Source: Thermocrinis ruber
GTDB taxonomy: Bacteria; Aquificota; Aquificia; Aquificales; Aquificaceae
DNA length: 64,000 bases
Direction of reading: 5' to 3'
Assembly: GCF_000512735.1 (NCBI RefSeq)
Contig: NZ_CP007028.1
Location: forward strand, 372,001 to 436,000
The translations under genes were made by a program, and so were the position numbers. Every line of letters starts with the position of its first letter. Positions within the stretch are counted from its first letter, which is position 1. Shown piece by piece: positions 33,552 to 42,080 of the stretch. Below the pieces are notes generated by a model, which did no database searches, was not told where the DNA came from, and saw nothing but the letters and a program-made list of their open reading frames with translations.

Positions 33552-34493
33552 ATGCTCTCGGTGGTTATCCCCGCCTATAACGAAGAGGAAAACATTCCAA
33601 TCCTTTACGAAAAGCTCAAAAAGGTTCTGGATAGCTTAGGAGAGGATTACGAGATCATCTTTGTGGATGATGGCTCCACCGATGGCACCTACCAAAGGCT
33701 AAAACAGCTGGCGGAGAAGGATAGCCGGCTAAAAGTAATAAGGTTCAAAAGGAACTACGGACAAACCGCCGCCATGTCTGCGGGCTTTGAACACGCAAAG
33801 GGAGATGTGATCATCACCTTGGACGCAGACCTACAAAACGACCCCGAAGACATCCCAATACTACTGGAAAAATTAAAGGAAGGCTATCATGTGGTAAGCG
33901 GGTGGAGAAAGGACCGAAAGGACCCATTTTTATCAAGAAAGCTTCCTTCAATGGTTGCCAACTGGCTCATATCCAAAATTACCGGCGTGCATCTTCACGA
34001 TTACGGATGCACCCTAAAGGCATACAGGGCAGAGGTGGTAAAGGATCTGGAACTTTTTGGAGACATGCACAGGTTTTTGCCCGCCCTTACCAAAAGGAGA
34101 GGTGCCAAGATCACGGAGGTGGTGGTAAGGCATCATCCGAGGATGTTTGGAAAGTCCAAATACGGCATAGGAAGGACTGTTCGGGTCCTTTTGGACATAA
34201 TGCTGGTAAAGTTCCTCAATGAGTACATCAACAAGCCCCTTTATATGTTTGGTGGTGTGGGCTTTTTGCTCCTTGCGTTGGGTCTTTTCAGCCTCTTTTA
34301 CCTGATCTTTTTAAAGCTCTTTTTTGAGGAGCCCATAGGAAGGAGGCCCCTCTTGATCCTTAGCGTCCTTTTTATCCTTGCGGGCATACAGCTCATATCC
34401 ACTGGGCTTTTGGCGGAGCTTTTGATCCGGATATACTACAGGACAAAGGACGCAAAGCCTTACGTAATCCAAGAAAAGATAAACTTTGAATGA
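33552..34493 (+). CDS. Glycosyltransferase family 2, polyprenyl-phosphate type
   Basis: A 313-residue protein. The GT2 domain starts SVVIPAYNEEENIPILYEKL, has the metal-binding VDDGSTDGT and the DADLQNDPED block, and ends with two C-terminal membrane helices (about 237-265 and 277-303). This matches DPM1/ArnC/GtrB enzymes that transfer a sugar from a nucleotide donor to undecaprenyl phosphate. The acceptor and sugar cannot be told. It starts 12 bases after the YaaA-like gene and overlaps comF by ATGA. Confidence 0.9.
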   Translation: MLSVVIPAYNEEENIPILYEKLKKVLDSLGEDYEIIFVDDGSTDGTYQRLKQLAEKDSRLKVIRFKRNYGQTAAMSAGFEHAKGDVIITLDADLQNDPEDIPILLEKLKEGYHVVSGWRKDRKDPFLSRKLPSMVANWLISKITGVHLHDYGCTLKAYRAEVVKDLELFGDMHRFLPALTKRRGAKITEVVVRHHPRMFGKSKYGIGRTVRVLLDIMLVKFLNEYINKPLYMFGGVGFLLLALGLFSLFYLIFLKLFFEEPIGRRPLLILSVLFILAGIQLISTGLLAELLIRIYYRTKDAKPYVIQEKINFE

Positions 34494-35125
34494 GAAAACT
34501 TTTAAGACTTCTGGGACTTGCTAAAGGAAATTGCCTAAATTGTGAAAAACCCACAGTGGGAGAAGAGTTTTTGTGCGAAGACTGTCTAAAGGAGCTCAAA
34601 CCCCAGCATCCCATGGAATATACGCACATTCCCTATGTTTTCTCTTACAGAGTTTTTGGAAGGTATGAGGGTGCAATAAAGAGTTTGATCCTCAACGCAA
34701 AGTTTGAGAACAACCCATACACCGCAAGGTTCTTGGGCAAGGTGGTAAAGGATTATCTTTGGCAGTACATAAACGAAATCCAGCCGGACATCATAACCTT
34801 TCCTGAGCTCAACATTAGAAGGTTTTGGCTAAGAGGCTTCAATCAGGTGGAGGAAATTCTGAAGGGCGCAGAAGTTCCCTATCAGAGAATTTTTGAAAGG
34901 AAAGGTTTTGACCCGCCCATGGTAAAGCTCAAAAGTCAAGAGAGGCTAAAGGCTGTACAGAGCCATCAGGTGAGAAGGCAATGGTTATACGCCCTGGAGG
35001 ATAAAAAAATCTTGGTAGTGGATGATGTGCTAACCACAGGGCAGACCATATCCCACCTTTGCCAAATGTTACTTTCCCTGGGTGCCAAAGAGACCCACGC
35101 CTTATTTATTGCACGGTCTGTCTGA
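34490..35125 (+). CDS. comF: ComF-family phosphoribosyltransferase-like protein
   Basis: A 211-residue protein with an N-terminal zinc-ribbon-like pair of CxxC motifs (CLNC, CEDC) and a PRTase domain with the PRPP loop [13 protein letters not shown] near residue 169. Bacterial ComF/GntX proteins support DNA uptake or sugar metabolism. Sequence supports only family. The zinc motif starts at residue 16. It overlaps the glycosyltransferase stop by ATGA and converges with the aminotransferase gene by 20 bases. Confidence 0.88.
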   Translation: MRKLLRLLGLAKGNCLNCEKPTVGEEFLCEDCLKELKPQHPMEYTHIPYVFSYRVFGRYEGAIKSLILNAKFENNPYTARFLGKVVKDYLWQYINEIQPDIITFPELNIRRFWLRGFNQVEEILKGAEVPYQRIFERKGFDPPMVKLKSQERLKAVQSHQVRRQWLYALEDKKILVVDDVLTTGQTISHLCQMLLSLGAKETHALFIARSV

Positions 35126-36317
35126 ACCTTTCAAGGGCTTTTTTTATACCACGGACCGCTTGCCTTATCCGATGCTCGTTTTCCACCAAGGCAAACCTAA
35201 CGTAGCCCTCTCCATACTCTCCAAAGCCTATGCCGGGTGAGACCGCCACCTTTGCCTCCTTCAACAAAAAGAGGGAAAAGTCCAAAGAGCTCATACCCAC
35301 CCACTCAGGAATCTTTGCCCAAACAAACATGGATGCCTTGGGCTTTTCCACCGGCCAACCTATACGGTTCAGTCCCTCCACCAGCACATCCCTTCTCCTC
35401 TGATAAACGTCCCGATTTTTCTCTACTATCTCGTAAGGGCTCTCTAAGGCTATTATGGAAGCAACCTGTATGGGTGTAAAAACGCCGTAATCTAAGTAGC
35501 TTTTCAGATGGGCAAGGTTATTTATGAGGATTTCGTTGCCCAAAACAAAGGCAACACGCCAGCCCGCCATAGAAAAGCCCTTAGACATGGAGTAAATTTC
35601 CACCGCAATATCTTTTGCACCTTCCACCTGCAGAATGCTAGGCGGTTTGTATCCATCAAAGCCAAGGTCCGCGTAAGCAAAATCGTGGATCACCCACACT
35701 TCCTCCCTCTTTGCCCACCTAATAATTTCTTTGAAAAATTCCAAGCTAACGCAAAGGGTGGTTGGATTGTGAGGGAAGCTCAGCACCAGGGCTTTGGGCT
35801 TTTTGAAGGAAGCCTTAAGGGTATCGTGGATGCTCTTTAAAAAGTATTCTTCAAAGTTTTGCTTTTCCTCAAAGTTTATAGGAATAGATATAGCATCTCC
35901 GCCCGCTATTATGGGTGCGTAATAGTGTATGGGATAGGTAGGGTTTGGTACCATTACTGAATCGCCGGGCTCCACCATAGCAAGGATAAGATGCGAGTAG
36001 CCCTCCTTTGCCCCTATGGTCAATATAGCCTCTGTTTCTGGGTTTAGTTCAGCTCCGTAGTTTCTTTGGTAAAAGTCGCATATAGCCTTTCTGAGCCTTG
36101 GTATACCCCTTGAGGAAGAATAGCCATGCACATTGTCCCTCCTTGCCACTTCGCAGAGCTTTTCTATTATGTGAGGTGCGGGTGGAAGGTCTGGATTTCC
36201 CATTCCCAAATCCACAATGTCCTCTCCTTCCCTTCTGAGCTTCATCTTTAGCTCATTGACCATGGCAAAAACATACTTGGGAAGCTTTTGGACCCTTGGA
36301 AAGATAAGCTTACTCAT
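35106..36317 (-). CDS. alaC: Class I/II aminotransferase, AlaC-like
   Basis: A 403-residue PLP enzyme. [66 protein letters not shown], the PLP lysine in [13 protein letters not shown], and FVWAKIP are those of AlaC (glutamate-pyruvate aminotransferase) subgroup I. It likely makes alanine from pyruvate with glutamate. It is related to dapL at 40917, which shows a longer DapL motif set. The start overlaps the dksA stop by a few bases. Confidence 0.85.
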   Translation of the reverse strand: MSKLIFPRVQKLPKYVFAMVNELKMKLRREGEDIVDLGMGNPDLPPAPHIIEKLCEVARRDNVHGYSSSRGIPRLRKAICDFYQRNYGAELNPETEAILTIGAKEGYSHLILAMVEPGDSVMVPNPTYPIHYYAPIIAGGDAISIPINFEEKQNFEEYFLKSIHDTLKASFKKPKALVLSFPHNPTTLCVSLEFFKEIIRWAKREEVWVIHDFAYADLGFDGYKPPSILQVEGAKDIAVEIYSMSKGFSMAGWRVAFVLGNEILINNLAHLKSYLDYGVFTPIQVASIIALESPYEIVEKNRDVYQRRRDVLVEGLNRIGWPVEKPKASMFVWAKIPEWVGMSSLDFSLFLLKEAKVAVSPGIGFGEYGEGYVRFALVENEHRIRQAVRGIKKALERFRQTVQ

Positions 36318-36675
36318 GCTCGCCTTCCTCTTCCAACTCCTTACAGTTTATACACAAGGTAGTTACTGGTCTTGCCATGAGCCTTTCGAAAGGTATTTCC
36401 GCACCACAACCCTCACATATGCCGTAAGTCCCTACCTCTATTTTATAAAGGGCATAGTCTATCTTCCGCACAAGCTTTAGTTCCCTTGTTTTTAGCCTCT
36501 GAAGGTTTATGTATCTTTCCGTTTCTATGTTTGCCCTGTCTATCTCATCTCCTCCCTCGAAGGCTATGTTGGATGGATCCTTTATCTGCTCTTGGGCAGA
36601 GCCCAGAATCTTCTGCCTCATTTCCAAAAGCAGGTTCTTTATCTGTGCAATTTGCTCTTCCGACAAATGGTGCAT
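36310..36675 (-). CDS. dksA: DksA/TraR-family zinc-finger regulator
   Basis: A 121-residue protein: a coiled-coil N-terminal half and a four-cysteine zinc finger (CEGCGAEIP at one end, [10 protein letters not shown] at the other). It binds RNA polymerase through the secondary channel and adjusts promoters with ppGpp. The DxxDxA tip acid pattern is present as [10 protein letters not shown]. An in-frame TATAAT-like box sits 6 bases before the ATG at 36675. The end overlaps alaC's start. Confidence 0.9.
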   Translation of the reverse strand: MHHLSEEQIAQIKNLLLEMRQKILGSAQEQIKDPSNIAFEGGDEIDRANIETERYINLQRLKTRELKLVRKIDYALYKIEVGTYGICEGCGAEIPFERLMARPVTTLCINCKELEEEGEHE

Positions 36676-36786
36676 GCTATAATTATATCTTGACTAACAC
36701 TTCTGGTGAGAAACCATTTAAACATTCAAAATAACCCGTTGTAATACTCTTCCGTCTGCTAACTTTTAGGCATTTGTTAAAATTAG

Positions 36787-38118
36787 ATGTCCATGTATTC
36801 CCTGGTTTATAAAAACAAAAAGTTTGTAGCGGGTGTTATAGGTCTCGTATCTTTAGCTTTTTTACTCTGGCTACTTTGGGTTGGGGGTATAGGAGATATT
36901 GCCAACATAGGGCAAAACTGTGTGGCAAAGGTGGATGGCTCATGCATAACACTAAGGGACTACAGAAGGGAGCTTTTGAGGTACGGAGACCTTGTACAGA
37001 ACAAAGATATGGAGCAATTGTTAAGAGAGCAAGTGCTTGAAAGTTTGATAGTTCAGGAACTTCTTTATGCAAAGGCAAAAAAGCTTGGCTTTCTTGCCAG
37101 CAACCAGGAGGTCATAGACCTTATAAAATCAGACCCAAGCTTTCAGGAAAATGGTATATTTAGCACTTCCAAGTACAAAGAGAGCCTTGCCCGTTTGGGC
37201 TTGGAGCCAACGGAGTATGAAGAATACATAAGAAAAATACTAACCATACAAAAGCTACTGAACCTTGTAGGAAACGCTGTTTATCTGACACCAAAGGAGG
37301 AGGAAATCAACCTGCTTAGCCAGAGCTTTGAAATAAGCGGTAGGCTTTACATAATAAACCCGGAGGATGTATCGGTTAGCGTTAGTGAGAAGGAGATCTT
37401 GGACTTTTACACCCAAAACAGGGAAAACTTTAAAAGGGAACCAACAAAAGTAGTCCGTCTTTGGATAGAAAAAGACAAACAGAAAGCTGAAGAAATATAC
37501 AGAGCCCTTAGGAATAGGCAAGAAGTTCCAAATTTCAAAGAGTTCAAACTGCCCCAGCAGGAGGGAGAATTTCCCGCAGAGCTTAAAGGAGAGCTAAACA
37601 GGCTCAGCCCCACTGACCCCATAAGCTTGGTAAAGACAGGAGAGGGCTATGCCATAGTTTTTCTCTTCAAGGAGGAGACCGGCGGATACAAAAGCCTGGA
37701 GGAGGTAAAAGCCCAGATTGAAAGAACACTAAAAGAGAAAAAAGCCCAAGAACAGGTAAAGTCTTTGGCGGAGAAGGTTAAAGAGGATCTCAAGCAGGGC
37801 AAAGATGTTTCCTATAAGTTCTTTGAGTTTTCTAAGGCGCCAGCCATTCAGCTTCTTTCTGTAATGAAGCTCGGAGAGAAGGACCTCTTTGAAATCTTGC
37901 TCTCCAAAGAAAAGGTATTTGGTCCTTATCCTCTGCTCAAGGGCTATGGGGTGCTGGTGGTTCAGGAGAGGAGCAAGAAGGAAATAGACCAAAAGCAAAG
38001 GACAGAGTTTATTAAAGACCTTCTTTCCCTCAAAAAGGATGCCACCATAAACTACTACATAGAGAGCCTTAGAAAAGGTGCAAAGGTTAAAATAAACAGG
38101 GAGTTAATAGGAGGTTAG
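36787..38118 (+). CDS. SurA/PpiD-like periplasmic chaperone, peptidyl-prolyl isomerase family
   Basis: A 443-residue protein with an N-terminal anchor helix (about residues 15-35), then SurA-N helical chaperone region (about 45-180) including LREQVLESLIVQELLYAKAK, and a PpiC-like stretch around 190-320 that is short and weak. The catalytic region looks degenerate, so it may act as a chaperone only (inference). Membrane-anchored arrangement is as in PpiD. The start may be ATG at 36787 or at 36793. It is 4 bases from the citryl-CoA lyase gene. Confidence 0.82.
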   Translation: MSMYSLVYKNKKFVAGVIGLVSLAFLLWLLWVGGIGDIANIGQNCVAKVDGSCITLRDYRRELLRYGDLVQNKDMEQLLREQVLESLIVQELLYAKAKKLGFLASNQEVIDLIKSDPSFQENGIFSTSKYKESLARLGLEPTEYEEYIRKILTIQKLLNLVGNAVYLTPKEEEINLLSQSFEISGRLYIINPEDVSVSVSEKEILDFYTQNRENFKREPTKVVRLWIEKDKQKAEEIYRALRNRQEVPNFKEFKLPQQEGEFPAELKGELNRLSPTDPISLVKTGEGYAIVFLFKEETGGYKSLEEVKAQIERTLKEKKAQEQVKSLAEKVKEDLKQGKDVSYKFFEFSKAPAIQLLSVMKLGEKDLFEILLSKEKVFGPYPLLKGYGVLVVQERSKKEIDQKQRTEFIKDLLSLKKDATINYYIESLRKGAKVKINRELIGG

Positions 38119-38121
38119 AGG

Positions 38122-38901
38122 ATGGAAAAGAAGTGGAGAACAGCTATTACCCAGCATGTGGGTCATGAAACCTACATAAGGGGCTACAGGCTCTTGGACT
38201 TGGTGGGCAACCTAAGCTTTGCCCAAGCCATTTATCTGATCCTGAAGGGAGAACTACCCACAGAGAAAGAATCCAAGATGATGGAAGCTATGCTGGTTTC
38301 GGTCATTGACCACGGCATTGCGCCACCCTCCGCAATAGCTGCAAGGGCTGTGGCATCCGGTGGAAACTCTCTAAATGTTGGTGTTGCAGCGGGTGTGCTT
38401 GCCTTTGGCTCCGCCCACGGTGGTGCTCTGGAGGATGCCATGAAGTTCATCCAGGAGGGTGTAAAAAGTGGCAGAAGTGTAGAAGAAATAGTCAAAGAAT
38501 ACTTAGAAAACAAAAAGCCCATACCCGGCTATGGACACAGATACTACAAGGACTTTGACCCACGGACCAAAAGGCTCATGGACATAGCCAAGGAGCTTGG
38601 CTTTTATGGACCTCACTGCAAGTTTGCAGAGGATGTGGAAGAAGAGATCAGTAGGCAAAAGGGTAAAAGGTTGGTGCTCAATGTGGATGGTGCTATAGCA
38701 GCGATAGCTTCTGAGATGGGCTTTGACTGGAGGCTCGGAAAGGGCTTTTTCATAATAGGAAGGGTGCCGGGGCTTGTCGCCCATGTGTATGAAGAGCTCA
38801 CCACCGAAAAGCCCTTCTCCAAGAGATTGGACGAGGAAACGGAAGTAGAATACACCGGACTGCCACCAAGGGAGTTGCCTGCAGAGTTTAAAAGGGTTTA
38901 A
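38122..38901 (+). CDS. ccl: Citryl-CoA lyase
   Basis: A 259-residue protein related to the C-terminal part of ATP-citrate lyase and to citrate synthase. The catalytic triad of the fold is visible: His99 in SAHGGALEDA, His139 in PGYGHRYYKDFDPR and Asp189 in LNVDGAIAA. In Hydrogenobacter thermophilus citrate cleavage is done by two enzymes, citryl-CoA synthetase and this small lyase, which splits citryl-CoA into acetyl-CoA and oxaloacetate. This is a key autotrophy marker. It is 4 bases downstream of the chaperone gene. Confidence 0.96.
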   Translation: MEKKWRTAITQHVGHETYIRGYRLLDLVGNLSFAQAIYLILKGELPTEKESKMMEAMLVSVIDHGIAPPSAIAARAVASGGNSLNVGVAAGVLAFGSAHGGALEDAMKFIQEGVKSGRSVEEIVKEYLENKKPIPGYGHRYYKDFDPRTKRLMDIAKELGFYGPHCKFAEDVEEEISRQKGKRLVLNVDGAIAAIASEMGFDWRLGKGFFIIGRVPGLVAHVYEELTTEKPFSKRLDEETEVEYTGLPPRELPAEFKRV

Positions 38902-38934
38902 AATAGAAAAAAATCTCAATTAGGAGGTATTACC

Positions 38935-39570
38935 ATGGCAGTGCATAAACTTCAACCCAAAGACCACCTTAAGCCCTCCAACCTAAAGGGTATATCCAAC
39001 GAACAGATAGAGCCTCACTTTGAGGCCCACTACAAGGGCTATGTAACCAAATACAACGAAATTCAGGAAAAGTTGGCGGACTTGAACTTTTCCGACAGGT
39101 CCAAGGCAAACCAAAACTACTCCGAATACAGAGAGTTAAAGGTGGAAGAAAGCTTTAACTACATGGGTGTGGTCCTGCACGAACTATACTTTGGCCATTT
39201 GGGGGCAAAGGGACAGCCATCAGAAGCCTTTAAGAAGAAGGTGGAAGAGGACTTTGGTTCTTGGGATGCCTGTGTGCAGGAACTGAAGGCGACGGGCATA
39301 GCCTTTAGAGGATGGGCAGTGCTTGGCTTGGACATATTCTCCGGAAGGCTTGTGGTAAACGGTTTGGATGCCCACAATGTGTACAACTTCACAGGTCTCA
39401 TTCCGCTCATAGTACTTGACACTTACGAGCATGCCTACTATGTGGATTACAAGAACAAAAGACCTCCATACATAGACGCCTTCTTGGAAAACATAAACTG
39501 GGATGTTGTCAATGAAAGGTTTGAAAAGGCTATGAAAGCCTACGAAACTCTTAAAGACTTTGTTAAGTAA
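38935..39570 (+). CDS. sod: Iron/manganese superoxide dismutase
   Basis: A 211-residue Fe/Mn-SOD without signal peptide. Metal ligands are His28, His82 (VVLHELYF), Asp162 and His166 (LDTYEHAYY). The GVVLHELYFGHLG segment is characteristic. It removes superoxide in the cytoplasm. It follows the AATTAGGAGGTATTACC Shine-Dalgarno region at about 38920-38934. Iron versus manganese cannot be decided by eye. It follows ccl by 34 bases and precedes a hairpin at the start of the next gene. Confidence 0.95.
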   Translation: MAVHKLQPKDHLKPSNLKGISNEQIEPHFEAHYKGYVTKYNEIQEKLADLNFSDRSKANQNYSEYRELKVEESFNYMGVVLHELYFGHLGAKGQPSEAFKKKVEEDFGSWDACVQELKATGIAFRGWAVLGLDIFSGRLVVNGLDAHNVYNFTGLIPLIVLDTYEHAYYVDYKNKRPPYIDAFLENINWDVVNERFEKAMKAYETLKDFVK

Positions 39571-39576
39571 TTCCTT

Positions 39577-39591
39577 GGGGGCTCTGCCCCC
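39577..39591 (+). terminator. GC hairpin directly at the THEP1 start
   Basis: GGGGG (39577-39581) and CCCCC (39587-39591) form a perfect stem with a CTCTG loop, ending one base before the ATG at 39592. No T run follows. It may be a weak terminator for sod or hide the THEP1 start from ribosomes; it is not settled by sequence. Confidence 0.4.
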
Positions 39592-40113
39592 ATGAAAATA
39601 ATACTTACCGGCGAGCCGGGTATAGGAAAGACTACCCTCATAAAAAAGCTACTCCAAAGACTTGGAAATAGAGCAATAGGCTTTTGGACGGAGGAGGTAA
39701 GGGACCCCAAAACCAAAAAGAGAACAGGCTTTAAGGTAATCAGCACAGAAGGCAAAGCCCAACTTTTTGCTAGCAAGTTTTTCACCTCCAAGCATTTGGT
39801 AGGGTCCTACGGAGTGAATACCGCTCGGTTTGAGTCGGTAGTCCTTCCTATCTTGGAAAAGGCAAAAGAATTAAAGGACGTTTACATCGTTATAGACGAA
39901 ATCGGAAAGATGGAGTTGTTTTCTAAGGCTTTTAGAGAGCTGGTAAGAGAGATCCTTTTCAACCCAAAATACAAGGTAATTGCCACCATTCCCATAAGGG
40001 ATGTGCATCCTCTGGTGAGGGACATCAGAAGGCTTCAAGGTGCAGTAGTCATTGAGGTAAATAAAGAAAACAGGGAGCTTTTGGTGGAGGAGATACTAAA
40101 ACTTTTGGATTAA
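39592..40113 (+). CDS. THEP1-type nucleoside-triphosphatase
   Basis: A 173-residue P-loop NTPase. Walker A is GEPGIGKTTLIKK, Walker B is YIVIDEIGKMELF. It matches THEP1 of Aquifex aeolicus, a thermostable NTPase with broad nucleotide use and uncertain cell role. It begins directly after a GC-rich hairpin with no Shine-Dalgarno sequence. Residue count is normal for the family. The gene precedes the flavin/Fe-S subunit gene by 15 bases. Confidence 0.9.
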   Translation: MKIILTGEPGIGKTTLIKKLLQRLGNRAIGFWTEEVRDPKTKKRTGFKVISTEGKAQLFASKFFTSKHLVGSYGVNTARFESVVLPILEKAKELKDVYIVIDEIGKMELFSKAFRELVREILFNPKYKVIATIPIRDVHPLVRDIRRLQGAVVIEVNKENRELLVEEILKLLD

Positions 40114-40128
40114 AATAAAATAAGGCTA

Positions 40129-40914
40129 ATGTATCCAGTCTTAAAGAAGGAGCCATTAAGCAAAGATTACTTTATTCTAAGTGTAAGGGCGGAACACCTA
40201 CAAAGAGCCCAAGCTGGTCAGTTTGCCCTTTTACAACATACTGAACTTTCGGAGCTTATTCCTCTTTCCATCTTGGAGGTAAACGGGGAGGAGGTTAGCT
40301 TTTTGGTTAAGGTGGTAGGCAGGAGCACCTTGGAGCTAAAAGAGGAAGCCCAGCAGATATCATACATTGCAGGTCCTTTGGGAAAACCCTTTCCCGTGAA
40401 AAACTATGGCAAGGTAGCCTGCTTTGGTATAGGTTGGGGCATAGCGCCCCTCTATAACGTGGCTAAGTTTTTAAGGGCGGAGGGCAATTCCCTTGAACTC
40501 TATTTTCTTTCCGAGGATGGCTTTTTGCCTCTCAGGGAAAGGTTGGATGCCCTCTTTGACCGGGTTGAAGTGCTAAGGGAACCCAAAAGGGTGGATGCGG
40601 ACCTTATAATCTCCGCTGGTGGCAACAGGCTCTCAAGGGATGTGTTAAAGTTAAACCCAGAAACGCCACACATAGCCATGGTAAATACCCATATGTTGGA
40701 TGCGGTGGGGCTCTGTTTGGTGTGTAGGGTACTGGTGGATGGTTCTATTAAGCTTGCCTGCTCGGATGGTCCATGGTTTGATGCCCAAAAAGTAGATTGG
40801 GAAAACCTTATAATCAGGGAGGACCTTTTTGTAGAACAGGAAAGGTTAGCCCTTGAAGAGTATCAAAAATTACTAAGACGCAAAAATCTAAGAAAAACTT
40901 CCTCGGAGGTGTAG
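40129..40914 (+). CDS. Ferredoxin-NADP reductase-type (SudB/NfnA/PyrK) electron-transfer subunit
   Basis: A 261-residue protein: FAD-binding barrel (about residues 1-95), an NAD-binding lobe with GIGWGIAPLYNVAKFL, and a C-terminal [2Fe-2S] region with CLVCRVLVDGSIKLAC and then DGPWFDAQKVDW. The DGP-FD-xKVDW ending is typical of SudB/NfnA subunits. In these complexes it couples NADH oxidation to a second, larger subunit; no such partner gene is adjacent. Dihydroorotate dehydrogenase electron subunit PyrK is an alternative, though pyrD is not here. Confidence 0.82.
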   Translation: MYPVLKKEPLSKDYFILSVRAEHLQRAQAGQFALLQHTELSELIPLSILEVNGEEVSFLVKVVGRSTLELKEEAQQISYIAGPLGKPFPVKNYGKVACFGIGWGIAPLYNVAKFLRAEGNSLELYFLSEDGFLPLRERLDALFDRVEVLREPKRVDADLIISAGGNRLSRDVLKLNPETPHIAMVNTHMLDAVGLCLVCRVLVDGSIKLACSDGPWFDAQKVDWENLIIREDLFVEQERLALEEYQKLLRRKNLRKTSSEV

Positions 40915-40916
40915 AA

Positions 40917-42080
40917 ATGTTTGAGTTTTCCCAGAGGATTTCCCAGCTTCCCCCTTACCTCTTTGCCCAAATTGACAAGAAAAAGAGGGAAAAGATCGCC
41001 CAAGGGGCAGATGTTATTGACCTAGGAGTGGGAGACCCAGACATACCCACACCCAAGCCGATAGTAGATGCCATGAAGAGGGCGGTGGAAAAGCCCGAAC
41101 ACCATAGATACCCCTCTTACGAGGGCATGCTTTCCTTCCGCCAAGCGGTGGCAGATTGGTATAAAAGAAGGTTTGGCGTTGAACTGGACCCTGAGAAGGA
41201 GGTAATTACACTTATCGGTTCAAAGGAAGGAATTGCCCACTTTCCCTTAGCCTTTGTAAATCCAGGGGATGTGGTGCTCTGCCCAGACCCTGCCTATCCA
41301 GTATATAAGATCGGCACCCTCTTTGCTGGAGGAGTTCCTTATATTCTGCCGTTGAAAGAAGAGAACAACTTCCTTCCGGACTTCAAAAGCGTTCCCTCCG
41401 ATGTGTTAAAGAAGGCTAAGATCATATGGGTCAATTATCCCAACAACCCAACCTCTGCCACTGCCACAAGGGAATTCTACAAAGAGCTCATAGACTGGGC
41501 AAGAGAGCACAACATAATAGTGGCGTCTGACCTTGCCTACTCAGAGATTTACTTTGATGGTGAAAAGCCTCCGTCCATATTGGAGATAGAGGGTGCAAAG
41601 GATGTTGCCATAGAGTTTCACTCCCTTTCAAAGACCTTCAACATGACTGGCTGGCGTTTGGGTATGGCGGTGGGAAACGAAAAGCTCATAGCAGGGCTTG
41701 GAAAGGTAAAGACCAACGTGGACTCGGGGCAATTCCAAGCTATCCAAGAAGCGGGCATTACCGCCTTAAACCTCCCCGAGGAGGAAATTCAAAGGCTGAG
41801 GGATATATACAAGGAGAGAAGGGAGGTGATGACCAAGGCGCTAAAAGAGGCGGGCTTGGAGGTTTATCCTTCCAACGCCACCTTTTACCTTTGGGTGAAG
41901 GTGCCAAAGGGGTTTAGCTCCGCCCAGTTTGTGGAAAAGCTCCTGGAAGAATGTGCTATCGTTTGCACACCAGGAAATGGTTTTGGAGAACACGGAGAGG
42001 GCTACTTTAGGATTTCTCTGACAGTTCCCACCCAAAAGCTATTAGAGGCAGCGGAAAGGATCAAAGGACTCAGGCTCTGA
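40917..42080 (+). CDS. dapL: LL-diaminopimelate aminotransferase
   Basis: A 387-residue PLP aminotransferase: IDLGVGDPDIPTPKPIVDAM, HHRYPSYEGMLSFRQAVADWY, IGSKEGIAHFPLAFVNPGD, NYPNNPTSATATREFY, the PLP lysine in HSLSKTFNMTGWRLGMAVGN, and PGNGFGEHGEGYFRISLT. DapL makes LL-diaminopimelate directly from tetrahydrodipicolinate, bypassing DapC/D/E. With dapB (27894) this gives the diaminopimelate route. The gene ends one base into the next, so the CBS/PDC gene is translationally coupled. Confidence 0.92.
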   Translation: MFEFSQRISQLPPYLFAQIDKKKREKIAQGADVIDLGVGDPDIPTPKPIVDAMKRAVEKPEHHRYPSYEGMLSFRQAVADWYKRRFGVELDPEKEVITLIGSKEGIAHFPLAFVNPGDVVLCPDPAYPVYKIGTLFAGGVPYILPLKEENNFLPDFKSVPSDVLKKAKIIWVNYPNNPTSATATREFYKELIDWAREHNIIVASDLAYSEIYFDGEKPPSILEIEGAKDVAIEFHSLSKTFNMTGWRLGMAVGNEKLIAGLGKVKTNVDSGQFQAIQEAGITALNLPEEEIQRLRDIYKERREVMTKALKEAGLEVYPSNATFYLWVKVPKGFSSAQFVEKLLEECAIVCTPGNGFGEHGEGYFRISLTVPTQKLLEAAERIKGLRL

